A DNA stretch of 25,415 nucleotides, from contig JANQDY010000275.1 of NCBI GenBank assembly GCA_028278625.1, positions 1 to 25,415 of the forward strand. Reading direction: 5' to 3'. Within the stretch, counting starts at the first letter, position 1. Every line of letters begins with the position of its first letter. The stretch is from Thermodesulfobacteriota bacterium (GTDB lineage: Bacteria; Desulfobacterota; DSM-4660; Desulfatiglandales; Desulfatiglandaceae). The position numbers and the translations under genes were made by a program. Of this stretch, positions 8,422 to 16,397 are shown piece by piece. The notes under the pieces are model-generated. The model saw only the letters and a list, made by a program, of their open reading frames with translations. It was not told the DNA's origin and did not search any database.

Positions 8422-9188
8422 TTTTCTTGAAGGCTGACAACCTGTCCATTGAATTCGGCGGCATACGGGCGGTCAATGATGTCAGTTTCAGCGTTGAAAA
8501 AGGAAGCATCTTTACGATCATAGGGCCCAACGGCGCCGGAAAGACAACCATTTTCAATATCATCAGCCGCATTTACAACCTGACCGCGGGAAAGATCTTT
8601 TTTGAAGACAGAGACATCACCCATTTCCCCACCCATAAGGTGGTCAGTCTGGGGATTGCCAGGACTTTTCAGAATATCGAACTCTTCGATCACGCAACGG
8701 TTTTACAGAACCTTCTCATCGGCCGTCACATTCACTGCAAGTCCAGCATGTTCTCCGACCTTTTCTTTCTCCCTTCGGTCAGAAGAATGGAACTGAAACA
8801 CCGCAGGCGCGTGGAAGACGTGATTGATTTCCTGGACCTTCAGCACTATAGGGACCAACTGATTCAGAATCTGCCCTACGGTGTTCGCAAAATCGTGGAG
8901 TTGGGACGCGCCCTTTGCACGGATCCGAAACTGCTCTTGCTGGACGAACCGGCTTCGGGACTCAATGTGGATGAAACCGAGGACATGGCATTCTGGATCG
9001 ACGATATCAAGAAGCTTCTGGGAATTACCGTGATGATGGTGGAGCACAACATGAAACTGGTTTCTCAGGTATCGGACAGGGTTCTGGCAATCAATTACGG
9101 TGTCCCTCTGGCCGAAGGAACCCCTAAAGAGGTACAGCAGGATCCGCGGGTGATAAAAGCCTACCTGGGAGAAGAAGATGTCAGCTAA
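8418..9188 (+). CDS. livG: Liv-type ABC transporter ATP-binding protein LivG
   Basis: A cytoplasmic ATPase subunit of 256 residues. Walker A is GPNGAGKTT (about residues 36-44), the Q-loop lies in RTFQNIELF, the signature is the LivG-type LPYGVRKIVELGRAL in place of LSGGQ, Walker B is LLLLDEPASGL, and the switch His is in MMVEHNM. The long insertion with positively charged residues around 110-135 is usual for LivG. The ATG overlaps the livM stop (ATGA) and the last 11 bases overlap livF, so the three genes are translationally coupled. Confidence 0.95.
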   Translation: MIFLKADNLSIEFGGIRAVNDVSFSVEKGSIFTIIGPNGAGKTTIFNIISRIYNLTAGKIFFEDRDITHFPTHKVVSLGIARTFQNIELFDHATVLQNLLIGRHIHCKSSMFSDLFFLPSVRRMELKHRRRVEDVIDFLDLQHYRDQLIQNLPYGVRKIVELGRALCTDPKLLLLDEPASGLNVDETEDMAFWIDDIKKLLGITVMMVEHNMKLVSQVSDRVLAINYGVPLAEGTPKEVQQDPRVIKAYLGEEDVS

Positions 9189-9951
9189 TATCCTTTCGCT
9201 AAGGAATATCGAAACTTACTACGGTCCCATACTGGCAATCAAAGGGATCAGCCTGGATGTGCGGGAGGGAAAAATAATCACCATTCTGGGTGCCAACGGC
9301 GCGGGAAAAACGACCATTTTAAGAACCCTGTCCGGTGCAATGGATCCGCAAAAGGGAAAGGTGGTTTTTCTGGGCCGGGAAATTCAGAAGATGGACCCGG
9401 ACAGGGTCGCGCGAATGGGGATCGCCCATGTTCCCGAAGGGCGGGAGGTTTTTCCATTGCTGTCGATTTATGAAAACCTGGTCATGGGGGCCTATGGTCG
9501 AAAAGACCGCAAAGGGATCAACCATGACCTTGAGACGGTCTATGAGTACTTTCCCGTGCTCAAGAATCGGATCAAGCAGAAATCGGGATTCCTCTCAGGG
9601 GGCGAACAGCAGATGCTGGTACTGGGACGTGCCATGATGGCAAAACCGAAACTGATGCTGCTGGATGAACCCTCCCTGGGACTCTCCCCTCTGTTCGTGC
9701 AAGACATTTTCACCATCATCCGGAACCTGAACCGGGAACGCCGAATGACCATGCTGTTGGTGGAGCAGAACGCCAATATGGCCCTCAAAAACGGGGCCTA
9801 TGGATACGTCCTTGAAAACGGACGCATTGTGATGGAGGACACCTGCGCCAATCTGATGGCATCGGAAGATATCAAGGAATTTTACATGGGTATCAAAGAC
9901 GAAGGGGTGAGGGGGAAACGCCGCTGGAAAAAAAGGAAGACGTGGCGCTAA
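9178..9951 (+). CDS. livF: Liv-type ABC transporter ATP-binding protein LivF
   Basis: The second cytoplasmic ATPase of the importer, 257 residues. Walker A is GANGAGKTT, then HVPEGREVFPLLSIYENL (LivF-specific Q-loop region), signature FLSGGEQQMLVLGRAMM, Walker B LMLLDEPSLGLSP and switch His replaced by Gln in LLVEQNA, as is normal in LivF. It starts at ATG 9178 within the end of livG. The C-terminal 20 or so residues (from about DEGVRGKRR to KKRKTWR) are very basic and extend beyond the usual LivF end, possibly a lineage-specific tail. An acyl-CoA ligase gene follows 49 bases downstream. Confidence 0.95.
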   Translation: MSANILSLRNIETYYGPILAIKGISLDVREGKIITILGANGAGKTTILRTLSGAMDPQKGKVVFLGREIQKMDPDRVARMGIAHVPEGREVFPLLSIYENLVMGAYGRKDRKGINHDLETVYEYFPVLKNRIKQKSGFLSGGEQQMLVLGRAMMAKPKLMLLDEPSLGLSPLFVQDIFTIIRNLNRERRMTMLLVEQNANMALKNGAYGYVLENGRIVMEDTCANLMASEDIKEFYMGIKDEGVRGKRRWKKRKTWR

Positions 9952-10000
9952 AGGGCGGCCGAAAGCCAGTGACATCAACAACAAAAAACGAAATGAATCC

Positions 10001-11830
10001 ATGAACAGACCACCAGAAAATCCCGTTCTGATTGAAGGCTTCGATACCATTGCCAAGTTGTTCCGCCACCGTGTTCAACAACTGGGGGACAAGGTGTCCA
10101 TGCGTGAGAAGAACTTCGGCATCTGGGAATCCTATAGCTGGAATGAATACGGAAAAAGGGCCAGGGAAATTGGCCTGGGACTGTTGTCCCTGGGGCTCGG
10201 GCGCGGCGATGTCTGCTCCATTGTCAGTGAAAACAACAAGGAATGGCTCTATGCGGACATGGGTATTCGTGGCGTGGGCGGCGTTACCAGCGGGGTCTAT
10301 ACCACCGATTCCAGTTTGCAGCTCAAATACCTGGTAAGGGACTCCAAAACCCGGTTCCTTTTTGTGGAAAATGAGGAACAGCTGGATAAATTCCTGGAAG
10401 TCAGGGACGAGCTCCCCATGGTCAGCAAGGTCATTGTTTTCGATCCCGAAGGCCTTCATGAATTCCACGATGATCAGGTGTTGATGATGGATTCCCTTTA
10501 TGAAGCGGGACATGCCTTTGGTCTTAACAATCCCGATATCTGGGACCGGGAAATCGACAAATCAAAGCCCCAGGATCTGGCGGTGCTCATCTATACATCC
10601 GGTACCACCGGTCCTCCCAAGGGGGCCATGATCAGCAATTACAATTGTCTGTACCAGGTGGAGGCCTTTGACAAAATACTGGAGATCAACGACAGGGATG
10701 AACAGCTCTCCTTTCTCCCCTTGTGCCATATCATGGAACGGCTTTTCTCCATTCTCATCCCCCTGAAATCTTGCGGCACAATCAATTTTGCGGAAGGTCC
10801 CGATACGGTCCCCGAAAATATTCGTGAGCTTTCGCCCACCACCTTTATTGCGGTTCCCCGGATCTGGGAGAAGTTCTATTCCGCAATTCAAATTCAGGTA
10901 AAGGATGCCACCCGGATCGGTAAATGGTTTTATCATCTGGCCCTTAAGATAGGGAGCAGGGTTGCGGATCACAAGGCTGAAAAACGATCCCTTCCCGTGG
11001 GTCTCTCTCTCTCTTACTGGATCGTCCGGAAAACGGTGTTGAACAACATTCTGCGCATGATGGGATTGGACCGGCTGCGCTGGGCCGGGACGGGAGCGGC
11101 GCCCATCTCGCCGGATCTCATCAGATGGTATGTGTCCATGGGCGTGGAGATGTTCGAGGCCTACGGCCAAACCGAATGCTGCGGGGTTGCCACCAGCAAC
11201 CCCATCGGTAATGCCAAACCGGGGACGGTGGGCCGGGCCATTCCCGGTACCGAGATCAATATTTCCGCCCAGGGAGAGATTCTCATCAAATCCCCCGGGG
11301 TTTTTGTGGGATATCTGAACCAGCCGGAAAAGACAAAAGGGACGGTGGTTGATGGATGGCTGCACACGGGGGACGTCGGCATAATGGATGAAGAGGGATT
11401 TCTGACCATCACCGATCGGCTCAAAGACATCATTATTACGGCGGGCGGCAAGAATATCTCTCCCAGCGAGATTGAAAACCAGCTGAAATTTTCCCCTTAC
11501 ATCACCGACGCGGTCGTGATCGGCGATAAACGAAAGTACCTGACCTGTCTGATCATGATCGATCAGGAAAATGTGGAGAAACACGCCCAGGATAACGACA
11601 TCCCTTACACCAATTTTGCCAGTTTGTGTAAGGCTGAACCGGTTGTGGAACTGATTTGGAAGGAGACGGTCAACGTCAACAAACAATTCGCACGGGTCGA
11701 ACAGATCAAGAAGATCCGGTTGATCGATCAACTGCTGACCGCGGAAGACGATGAATTGACGCCCACCATGAAATTGAAACGAAAATTCGTCAACGAAAAA
11801 TACGGGGATTTGATTGAATCCATGTATTAG
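10001..11830 (+). CDS. long-chain-type acyl-CoA synthetase (AMP-forming, FadD15-like)
   Basis: Activates a carboxylic acid to acyl-CoA using ATP and CoA through an acyl-adenylate. At 609 residues it has the long-chain/very-long-chain ACS architecture: phosphate-binding loop IYTSGTTGPPKGAM, the AYGQTECCG motif, GWLHTGD and the hinge region DRLKDIIITAGGKNISPSE. The C-terminal segment contains ELTPTMKLKRKFV, where this subfamily keeps its adenylation lysine. There is no signal peptide or membrane helix, so it is cytoplasmic. The start at ATG 10001 has no strong Shine-Dalgarno sequence. Location after livF and before a Liv-type binding protein suggests it activates the acid imported by that transporter; the acid itself is unknown. 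Confidence 0.92.
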   Translation: MNRPPENPVLIEGFDTIAKLFRHRVQQLGDKVSMREKNFGIWESYSWNEYGKRAREIGLGLLSLGLGRGDVCSIVSENNKEWLYADMGIRGVGGVTSGVYTTDSSLQLKYLVRDSKTRFLFVENEEQLDKFLEVRDELPMVSKVIVFDPEGLHEFHDDQVLMMDSLYEAGHAFGLNNPDIWDREIDKSKPQDLAVLIYTSGTTGPPKGAMISNYNCLYQVEAFDKILEINDRDEQLSFLPLCHIMERLFSILIPLKSCGTINFAEGPDTVPENIRELSPTTFIAVPRIWEKFYSAIQIQVKDATRIGKWFYHLALKIGSRVADHKAEKRSLPVGLSLSYWIVRKTVLNNILRMMGLDRLRWAGTGAAPISPDLIRWYVSMGVEMFEAYGQTECCGVATSNPIGNAKPGTVGRAIPGTEINISAQGEILIKSPGVFVGYLNQPEKTKGTVVDGWLHTGDVGIMDEEGFLTITDRLKDIIITAGGKNISPSEIENQLKFSPYITDAVVIGDKRKYLTCLIMIDQENVEKHAQDNDIPYTNFASLCKAEPVVELIWKETVNVNKQFARVEQIKKIRLIDQLLTAEDDELTPTMKLKRKFVNEKYGDLIESMY

Positions 11831-11850
11831 GGCGTTTGCCTGTTGCCTGC

Positions 11851-11898
11851 TAAATACCCCAAGGGGAATCCATGGGCAATTCCCCAAAATGGTATTTA
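11851..11898 (+). terminator. two-tier stem-loop between acyl-CoA ligase and second binding-protein gene
   Basis: TAAATACC (11851-11858) pairs with GGTATTTA (11891-11898), and GGGGAAT (11863-11869) pairs with ATTCCCC (11879-11885), around a 9-base loop. The two perfect stems are separated by a 4/5-base internal loop. It lies 20 bases after the ligase stop, but no clean T-run follows. It may be a weak terminator or an mRNA-stabilising/processing hairpin that sets expression of the downstream binding protein. Confidence 0.5.
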
Positions 11899-11984
11899 TT
11901 AAAATCGGTGGAACCATGATTCATAAAACGCCGTTTTAACGAAGCGTGGATTCCAAAAAACCTTTAACAGAGAAGGAGGAGCGT

Positions 11985-13172
11985 ATGAAAAGGAAGCATT
12001 TTTTGAGTCTTTTGTTGAGCGGTGCCATGCTGTTTGGGTTGATCCAATCGGCCCAGGCTGAAACCAGGGGCGTCACCGACGATGAAATTGTTGTGGGAAC
12101 CCACACGGCATTGAGCGGTCCCGTGGCAGCATGGGGTATCGATGCAAGTAACGGTATCAGAATGCGTTTTGACGAAGCCAATGAAGCCGGGGGTATCAAT
12201 GGAAGAAAGATCAAATACATTGTGGAGGACTCGGAATACCGTGTGCCTATCGCCGTGCAGAAGGCCAATAAGCTGGTTAACCGGGACAAGGTCTTCTTTT
12301 TGATCGGAAGTATCGGAACGCCCATGAACAATGCGGTTTTTCCGCTGCTGGAAGAGAAGGACGTGCCGAACCTCTTCCCCTATTCAGCCGCGAGATCCAT
12401 GGGGGAACCCCACCACAAACTGAAATTCGTCAATCTGGCAACCTACTATGCCAACACCCGGGCGGCGATCAAATATTTCGTGGAACAGGAAGGGAAGAAA
12501 AAAATCTGCACCATGTGTATTGACACCGACTTTGGCGTGGAAATTGAGGATGCGGTGAATGATCAATTGAAGGAAATGGGAATGCGTTTGACGGCGGAAA
12601 CCAAACATAAGGCAGCCGAAACCAATTTTGTGGGGGCCATTACGAAACTGAGGGATGCCGGTTGCGACCTGGTCGTGTTGGGCACCATTATCAGGGATAC
12701 CATTTTGGCCGTCTCCACGGCCCGCAAGATGGGATGGGATGTGGATATGGTGGGGACAACGGCGTCTACCAACTACGCCATTCCGGCAAGCGGTGGTAAG
12801 GCCGTTGAAGGCCTTTATGGCGTCACCTCGTTGCCGATCATGTATGAAGATGACGCAACCGGAAAGGCAAAGACGTTTTTTGAAAACTACAAAAAACGGT
12901 ACGGCAAGGCGCCCTCCGAAGTGGCACAACAGGGGTATGTCATGGCGGACATCGCGGTTTTGGGGCTGGAAAACGCCGGAAAGGACTTGACCTTGGACAG
13001 CTTCATCAATGGTCTCGAAAGCGTCAAGGGGTATCAGCACCCCTTTGGCGGTCCTGAAAACAATTTCAGTGCGACCCAGCATACGGGTTCCGATGTTTCG
13101 GTCCTTTTTGAGATCAAGGGCGGGAAGTGGCTTTATCCGACCGGTAAAAGACAGGTCCTGAGTTACAAATAG
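11985..13172 (+). CDS. Liv-type ABC transporter periplasmic substrate-binding protein (second copy)
   Basis: An exported Peripla_BP_6/LivK-family protein, 395 residues. The signal peptide begins MKRKHFLSLLLSG and probably ends AQA|E after residue 25. The mature N-terminus (TRGVTDDEIVVGTHTALSGP) is the conserved ligand-binding start. The ATG at 11985 with AAGGAGGAG just upstream is chosen over the longer frame opening at 11946, which would bury the signal peptide behind charged residues. It is clearly divergent from the copy at 4022-5218 (for example VGTHTALSG against IGQWGPQTG), so it is not a recent duplicate and may supply the same LivHMGF channel with a different ligand. Confidence 0.92.
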   Translation: MKRKHFLSLLLSGAMLFGLIQSAQAETRGVTDDEIVVGTHTALSGPVAAWGIDASNGIRMRFDEANEAGGINGRKIKYIVEDSEYRVPIAVQKANKLVNRDKVFFLIGSIGTPMNNAVFPLLEEKDVPNLFPYSAARSMGEPHHKLKFVNLATYYANTRAAIKYFVEQEGKKKICTMCIDTDFGVEIEDAVNDQLKEMGMRLTAETKHKAAETNFVGAITKLRDAGCDLVVLGTIIRDTILAVSTARKMGWDVDMVGTTASTNYAIPASGGKAVEGLYGVTSLPIMYEDDATGKAKTFFENYKKRYGKAPSEVAQQGYVMADIAVLGLENAGKDLTLDSFINGLESVKGYQHPFGGPENNFSATQHTGSDVSVLFEIKGGKWLYPTGKRQVLSYK

Positions 13173-13218
13173 AGATGTATAATCCCCACGGGGACGGGGT
13201 TAAGCAAAAAATAAAAGG

Positions 13219-13266
13219 GAGCCGGTTTCAAAATGTTCAATAAAGAGGGCGTTTTGAAATCGGCTC
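13219..13266. repeat. 15-bp inverted repeat with 18-base loop
   Basis: GAGCCGGTTTCAAAA (13219-13233) pairs with TTTTGAAATCGGCTC (13252-13266) over 15 positions, 14 Watson-Crick plus one G-U. The loop is 18 bases. It stands 46 bases after the binding-protein stop and 13 bases before the ATG of the acyl-CoA dehydrogenase remnant. There is no following T-run, so it is not a standard intrinsic terminator on the plus strand. It may be an RNA-processing hairpin or the end of a lost mobile element; neither is shown. Confidence 0.7.
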
Positions 13267-13279
13267 AAGGGCGGGGCAT

Positions 13280-13507
13280 ATGGATTTTGAACTAACCGAA
13301 GAACATCGAATGGTGCAGGAAACAGCGTATCGGTTTGCTGTCAATGAGATTGAACCTGTTGCCAAAGCGTATGACAGGGAAGAGAAGTATCCAAGTGATA
13401 TTTGGCGGAAAGCCTGCGAAACTGGCCTTCGTGATGCCAAGATCCTGGAAATCTATGAAGGGGCCAAGGAAGCGGAAAAGATCACCATTGCCAGACGGTT
13501 GTTCTAG
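13280..13507 (+). pseudogene. internally deleted acyl-CoA dehydrogenase remnant
   Basis: A 75-residue open frame made only of the two ends of an acyl-CoA dehydrogenase. Residues 1-50 (MDFELTEEHRMVQETAYRFA onward to WRKACETGL) are the N-terminal alpha-helical start. Residues 51-75 (RDAKILEIYEGAKEAEKITI then ARRLF) are the extreme C-terminus, including the catalytic-Glu region IYEG. About 300 central residues normally lying between them, including the FAD and substrate sites, are missing, and the join near base 13429 keeps frame. It cannot be an active dehydrogenase. Its stop (TAG 13505-13507) overlaps the stop of the convergent TetR gene within one CTAG. A weak GGCGGGG precedes the ATG, so a short peptide could still be made. 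Confidence 0.85.
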
Positions 13508-14214
13508 GCCACCCTTTTGTTCATGATACTCCTTTCGATAAAGGCTGTCACAAAGTCCACGTAGCCGTCCACTTCAATTTTTCTGCGGGCGTATTTTGGG
13601 CGTTTGAGATACCAGTCCTGAAGCATGGCCTTGATGAGGCTGGCCGTCAACCGGCAGTCATCCGTCACAAAGAACCCCTGATCCCTGCCCATGGCAATGA
13701 TGTCCGTAAAGGTCTTTTCCGTGCTCAGCTCTCCCTGAACCGCTGCCCGTCGCTCTTTGGGGTTGATGTTCTTGGCCTCCATGTAGGAGAAGAAAAACCA
13801 GGGCTGCATGGCCTCGCTCAAGTACAAGTGGGTCCGGATGGCGGCGCGCAGTTTTGAGCGCGGGTCCTTTTCCATGCGGATGTTGCTCTCAAGTACCCTT
13901 CCGGCGATGGCCCGGCGGTGGCGCTGCATCATGGCCAGCAATTCATCCTTTCCTGAAAAGTAGTTGTACAAAGCACCGGTGCTCAAATCCGCCTCTTTGC
14001 TGAGATTGCGCATGGTCATGGCATGGAAGCCCATTTTGTTACTGATTTTGAGGGCCGCGTTGAAGATCTTTTCGAGGTTTTTTTGAATGGTCTTTTCTTT
14101 CTTGATCTGAAAGACGTCCGGGTTCTTTGCAAAAAACTCCAAATAGCAGCTTTGCTTGTGCCGATCAATTTCCTTCTTGAACTTGCTGTATCTGTGAGTG
14201 GGTATGGGTTTCAT
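13504..14214 (-). CDS. TetR/AcrR-family transcriptional regulator
   Basis: A cytoplasmic DNA-binding repressor-type protein of 236 residues. The helix-turn-helix is at about residues 62-90 (GFHAMTMRNLSKEADLSTGA followed by LYNYFSGKDELL), the canonical TetR DNA-binding block, with a variable ligand domain behind it. The N-terminal extension of about 40 residues before the usual start is long. The ATG at 14214 lies seven bases after the dehydrogenase stop; an in-frame ATG at 14244 would overlap that gene. Neither has a strong ribosome site. It is last in a minus-strand run with an acyl-CoA dehydrogenase and a histidine phosphatase, so an acyl-CoA ligand is plausible. The inverted repeat at 16339-16364 is a candidate target. 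Confidence 0.9.
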   Translation of the reverse strand: MKPIPTHRYSKFKKEIDRHKQSCYLEFFAKNPDVFQIKKEKTIQKNLEKIFNAALKISNKMGFHAMTMRNLSKEADLSTGALYNYFSGKDELLAMMQRHRRAIAGRVLESNIRMEKDPRSKLRAAIRTHLYLSEAMQPWFFFSYMEAKNINPKERRAAVQGELSTEKTFTDIIAMGRDQGFFVTDDCRLTASLIKAMLQDWYLKRPKYARRKIEVDGYVDFVTAFIERSIMNKRVA

Positions 14215-14221
14215 GAGGCGT

Positions 14222-15427
14222 CTATCTGATGGTCCTGTTTTCATAGGATTTCAGAATCTGACGGGCCACGGAGACTTTGTGCACCTCGTCCACGCCGTCA
14301 TAGATTCTGGAAGCCCGTTCATGGCGAAAGAAGTATGCAATGATGGTGTCGTCGGTCATCCCAAGTCCCCCATGGATCTGGAGCGCACGGTCGATAACCC
14401 GCTGCATGGTATTGGCCACGGTGAATTTGATCATGGAGATGTCCTTGCGGGCCGCTTTGGTGCCCAGTTGCTCGATGCTCCAGGCGGCGTGGAGGACCAT
14501 GAGGCGGGCCGCCTGAATCTCGGCGGCACTTTCAGCGATCATGGCCTGAACCAGCTGGCGGTCCGCCAGTTTTCGGTTGGGCGCAATGATACGATCCCTG
14601 GCACGGGCGCACATGAGATCAAAGCATCGGTTGCAGATGCCGATCCAGCGCATGCAGTGATGGATACGGCCCGGACCGAGCCGTTCCTGGGCAATAACAA
14701 ACCCTTCACCCTCTTTCCCCAGAAGGTATTTTTGGGGCACCCGGCAGTCCTGATACAGGATCTCGCCGTGACTGAAATACCCTTCCCCGGCATGGCCCAT
14801 GACCGGAATATTGCGTACCAGGTTGTAGCCGGGAGTGCCGGCGGGCACAACAATCATGCTGGCCTGACGGTGCGGCGGGGCCTCGGGATTGGTGACGGCC
14901 ATCACAATGGCAAATGCCGCGCCGTCCGCCGCGGTGGTGTACCATTTGTGGCCGTTGATCACATAGTCCGCTCCATCCTTTTTTGCGGTGGTCTCCATCA
15001 TCACCGGATTTGAGCCGGGCATATCCACTTCGGTCATGGAAAAGCAGCTTCGGATTTGGCCCGCAACCAGCGGCACCAGAAATGCTTTCACTTGCTCGGG
15101 GGTTCCGTACTTGTGAAGAATCTCGATATTGCCCGCATCCGGCGCCATGCAGCCAAAGGAGTACAGCCCCAAAGGGGTTCGGCCCAGGGCTTCAAAAACC
15201 AGGGCGCTTTCCATGAGGGAAAGTCCCATGCCGCCCAGTTCCGCCGGATGAAGCGGGGCCCAGAGTTCCATCTGACGGACCATGGCCCGTTTTTCTTCAA
15301 GGACCGGCAGCAGTTCTTCAAGATGATCGGCCAGGAAGTCTCTTTCAAGGGGAATGAGCTCCTTGATGACGAATTCATCGATCATCCCCAGGATGGTCTC
15401 CATTTTTTCTGAAATGGTAAAATCCAT
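14222..15427 (-). CDS. acyl-CoA dehydrogenase, ACAD11/LvaC-like
   Basis: An FAD-dependent acyl-CoA dehydrogenase-fold enzyme of 401 residues. Visible landmarks are FSMTEVD (129-135), INGHKWYTT, RLGPGRIHHCMRW (249-261), LQIHGGLG and the C-terminal IYDGVDEVHKVSVARQIL. The RLGPGRIHHCMR block and the DGxDEVH end match mammalian ACAD11 rather than SCAD/MCAD; Asp stands where MCAD has its catalytic Glu. ACAD10/11 and bacterial LvaC act on 4-phosphoacyl-CoA made by an APH-type kinase, eliminating phosphate to give the 2-enoyl-CoA. The matching kinase is at 5230-6252. The start at ATG 15427 has TAGGAG suitably placed. It probably shares a transcript with the upstream phosphatase and the TetR gene. 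Confidence 0.9.
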   Translation of the reverse strand: MDFTISEKMETILGMIDEFVIKELIPLERDFLADHLEELLPVLEEKRAMVRQMELWAPLHPAELGGMGLSLMESALVFEALGRTPLGLYSFGCMAPDAGNIEILHKYGTPEQVKAFLVPLVAGQIRSCFSMTEVDMPGSNPVMMETTAKKDGADYVINGHKWYTTAADGAAFAIVMAVTNPEAPPHRQASMIVVPAGTPGYNLVRNIPVMGHAGEGYFSHGEILYQDCRVPQKYLLGKEGEGFVIAQERLGPGRIHHCMRWIGICNRCFDLMCARARDRIIAPNRKLADRQLVQAMIAESAAEIQAARLMVLHAAWSIEQLGTKAARKDISMIKFTVANTMQRVIDRALQIHGGLGMTDDTIIAYFFRHERASRIYDGVDEVHKVSVARQILKSYENRTIR

Positions 15428-15520
15428 TTGGTTGCTCCTATCAGCTTTAATACAAAAGGTTTTTAAGATATTTTCACAATCCGCGCCGGTGTTTCAACGA
15501 TAGCCTCACGGTCCCTTGGC

Positions 15521-16234
15521 CTACCGGTAGGTCAGCAATTCCGGATCCTTTTGAAGCAGGAGCCCAGTGATATTGTTGAACATTGAAAGTGTAATTCCGG
15601 ACGGATTGTATTTAAAGCAGGTGATTGACGCATTCATCACCTGCCAACTGACGTCTAGGGTTTTGCGCGGCGATAGATTGAGCGCCATTTGCATGGCCAC
15701 CGATATGGGACCTCCCGAGGTGAACAGGGCGATGCGACAGCCTCTGCCGTGTTCCTTTACCAAATGCGCAATACCGTCTCGAACCCTTCCGCAAAAGTCA
15801 TCCCACGGTTCGATGCCCGCCTGGTCGTCATAGGCCCCCTCAAGCCATCGGCTGACCGTTTGGTTGAAATAGACCTGAAAGGCTTTTCTGTCCCGCCGAA
15901 GTTTTGTGAGGTCGACAACCGCTGATCCGTGGGTCCTTTTTGAAACCTCCTTACGGGCCAGCAGGATGGCCCTGGCGTCGTATTCATCAAAAGCAGGTAA
16001 AATGCGATGGCGGTCTCCTTGGGACAAAGGGCTTGGATGTTTCTCCAGAAGGGGCCTGGCCGTATCTTTCTGGCGTTTCATGTCACCGCAGTAGATGGCG
16101 TCAAAATGGATGTTCAGGGCCGCCAGATGGTCGGCGGTGATCTGGGCCTGCCGGATGCCGATGGGAGAGAGCCGGTCGTAATTCCTTGCGCCGAAAGAGG
16201 CCTGCCCGTGTCGGATCAAATATATTTCGCTCAT
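15521..16234 (-). CDS. histidine phosphatase family protein
   Basis: A phosphoglycerate-mutase-like phosphatase of 237 residues. The N-terminal catalytic motif is LIRHGQASFG, with the phospho-accepting His at residue 9; an arginine-bearing segment AIYCGDMKRQKDTARPLL follows. The second active-site block reads FTSGGPISVAMQ, so the His usual in SHGG is replaced by Ser, a variant that I recall from many bacterial family members. It is first in a minus-strand run ending with the ACAD11-like dehydrogenase and TetR. The 93-base gap to the dehydrogenase could hold another promoter. Given the phosphoacyl-CoA theme it might act on phosphorylated intermediates, but the substrate is unknown. No strong ribosome site precedes ATG 16234. 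Confidence 0.88.
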   Translation of the reverse strand: MSEIYLIRHGQASFGARNYDRLSPIGIRQAQITADHLAALNIHFDAIYCGDMKRQKDTARPLLEKHPSPLSQGDRHRILPAFDEYDARAILLARKEVSKRTHGSAVVDLTKLRRDRKAFQVYFNQTVSRWLEGAYDDQAGIEPWDDFCGRVRDGIAHLVKEHGRGCRIALFTSGGPISVAMQMALNLSPRKTLDVSWQVMNASITCFKYNPSGITLSMFNNITGLLLQKDPELLTYR

Positions 16235-16306
16235 GTGTTCGATTGGCCACAGGGGCCACGTGGGTTTTGCGGCGATTCATTCCGGGTGTTCTTCCCCGTG
16301 CATGGC

Positions 16307-16336
16307 AGACTACCGAAACGGTCCGTGAAAGTCAAG
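16307..16336 (-). promoter_or_regulatory. possible weak promoter for the phosphatase-dehydrogenase-TetR run
   Basis: On the minus strand TTGACT (16331-16336) and TAGTCT (16307-16312) are separated by 18 bases, about 70 bases upstream of the phosphatase start. The -35 is near consensus but the -10 matches only half of TATAAT. Low confidence. Confidence 0.3.
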
Positions 16337-16338
16337 AT

Positions 16339-16364
16339 AAAAATAACGAACGATTGTTATTTTT
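16339..16364. promoter_or_regulatory. inverted repeat, candidate operator in divergent control region
   Basis: AAAAATAAC (16339-16347) and GTTATTTTT (16356-16364) form perfect 9-bp arms around an 8-base centre (GAACGATT). It sits between the minus-strand phosphatase and etfB, directly upstream of the -35 box of the etfB-side promoter. No gene ends here, so a terminator role is unlikely. Its size and position fit a TetR-type operator shared by both transcripts, with the regulator at 13504-14214 as the obvious candidate; this is inference. Confidence 0.5.
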
Positions 16365-16368
16365 TATA

Positions 16369-16397
16369 TTGACATTCATGGGTTCGGTTACTTAAAT
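16369..16397 (+). promoter_or_regulatory. sigma-70-like promoter for etfBA
   Basis: A consensus TTGACA (16369-16374) is followed after 17 bases by TTAAAT (16392-16397), which matches TATAAT at four of six positions. Transcription would start near 16404, about 37 bases before the etfB ATG. The region is AT-rich relative to the flanking genes. Confidence 0.6.

Noticed and set aside
10562..11917. 451-codon open frame on the minus strand opposite the acyl-CoA ligase gene
   Set aside because: The plus strand encodes a full ligase with all motifs; the antisense frame shows no recognisable domain and reflects codon bias.
14198..15013. 271-codon plus-strand frame opposite the ACAD11-like dehydrogenase
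   Set aside because: The minus-strand dehydrogenase has conserved motifs throughout; the antisense product has none.
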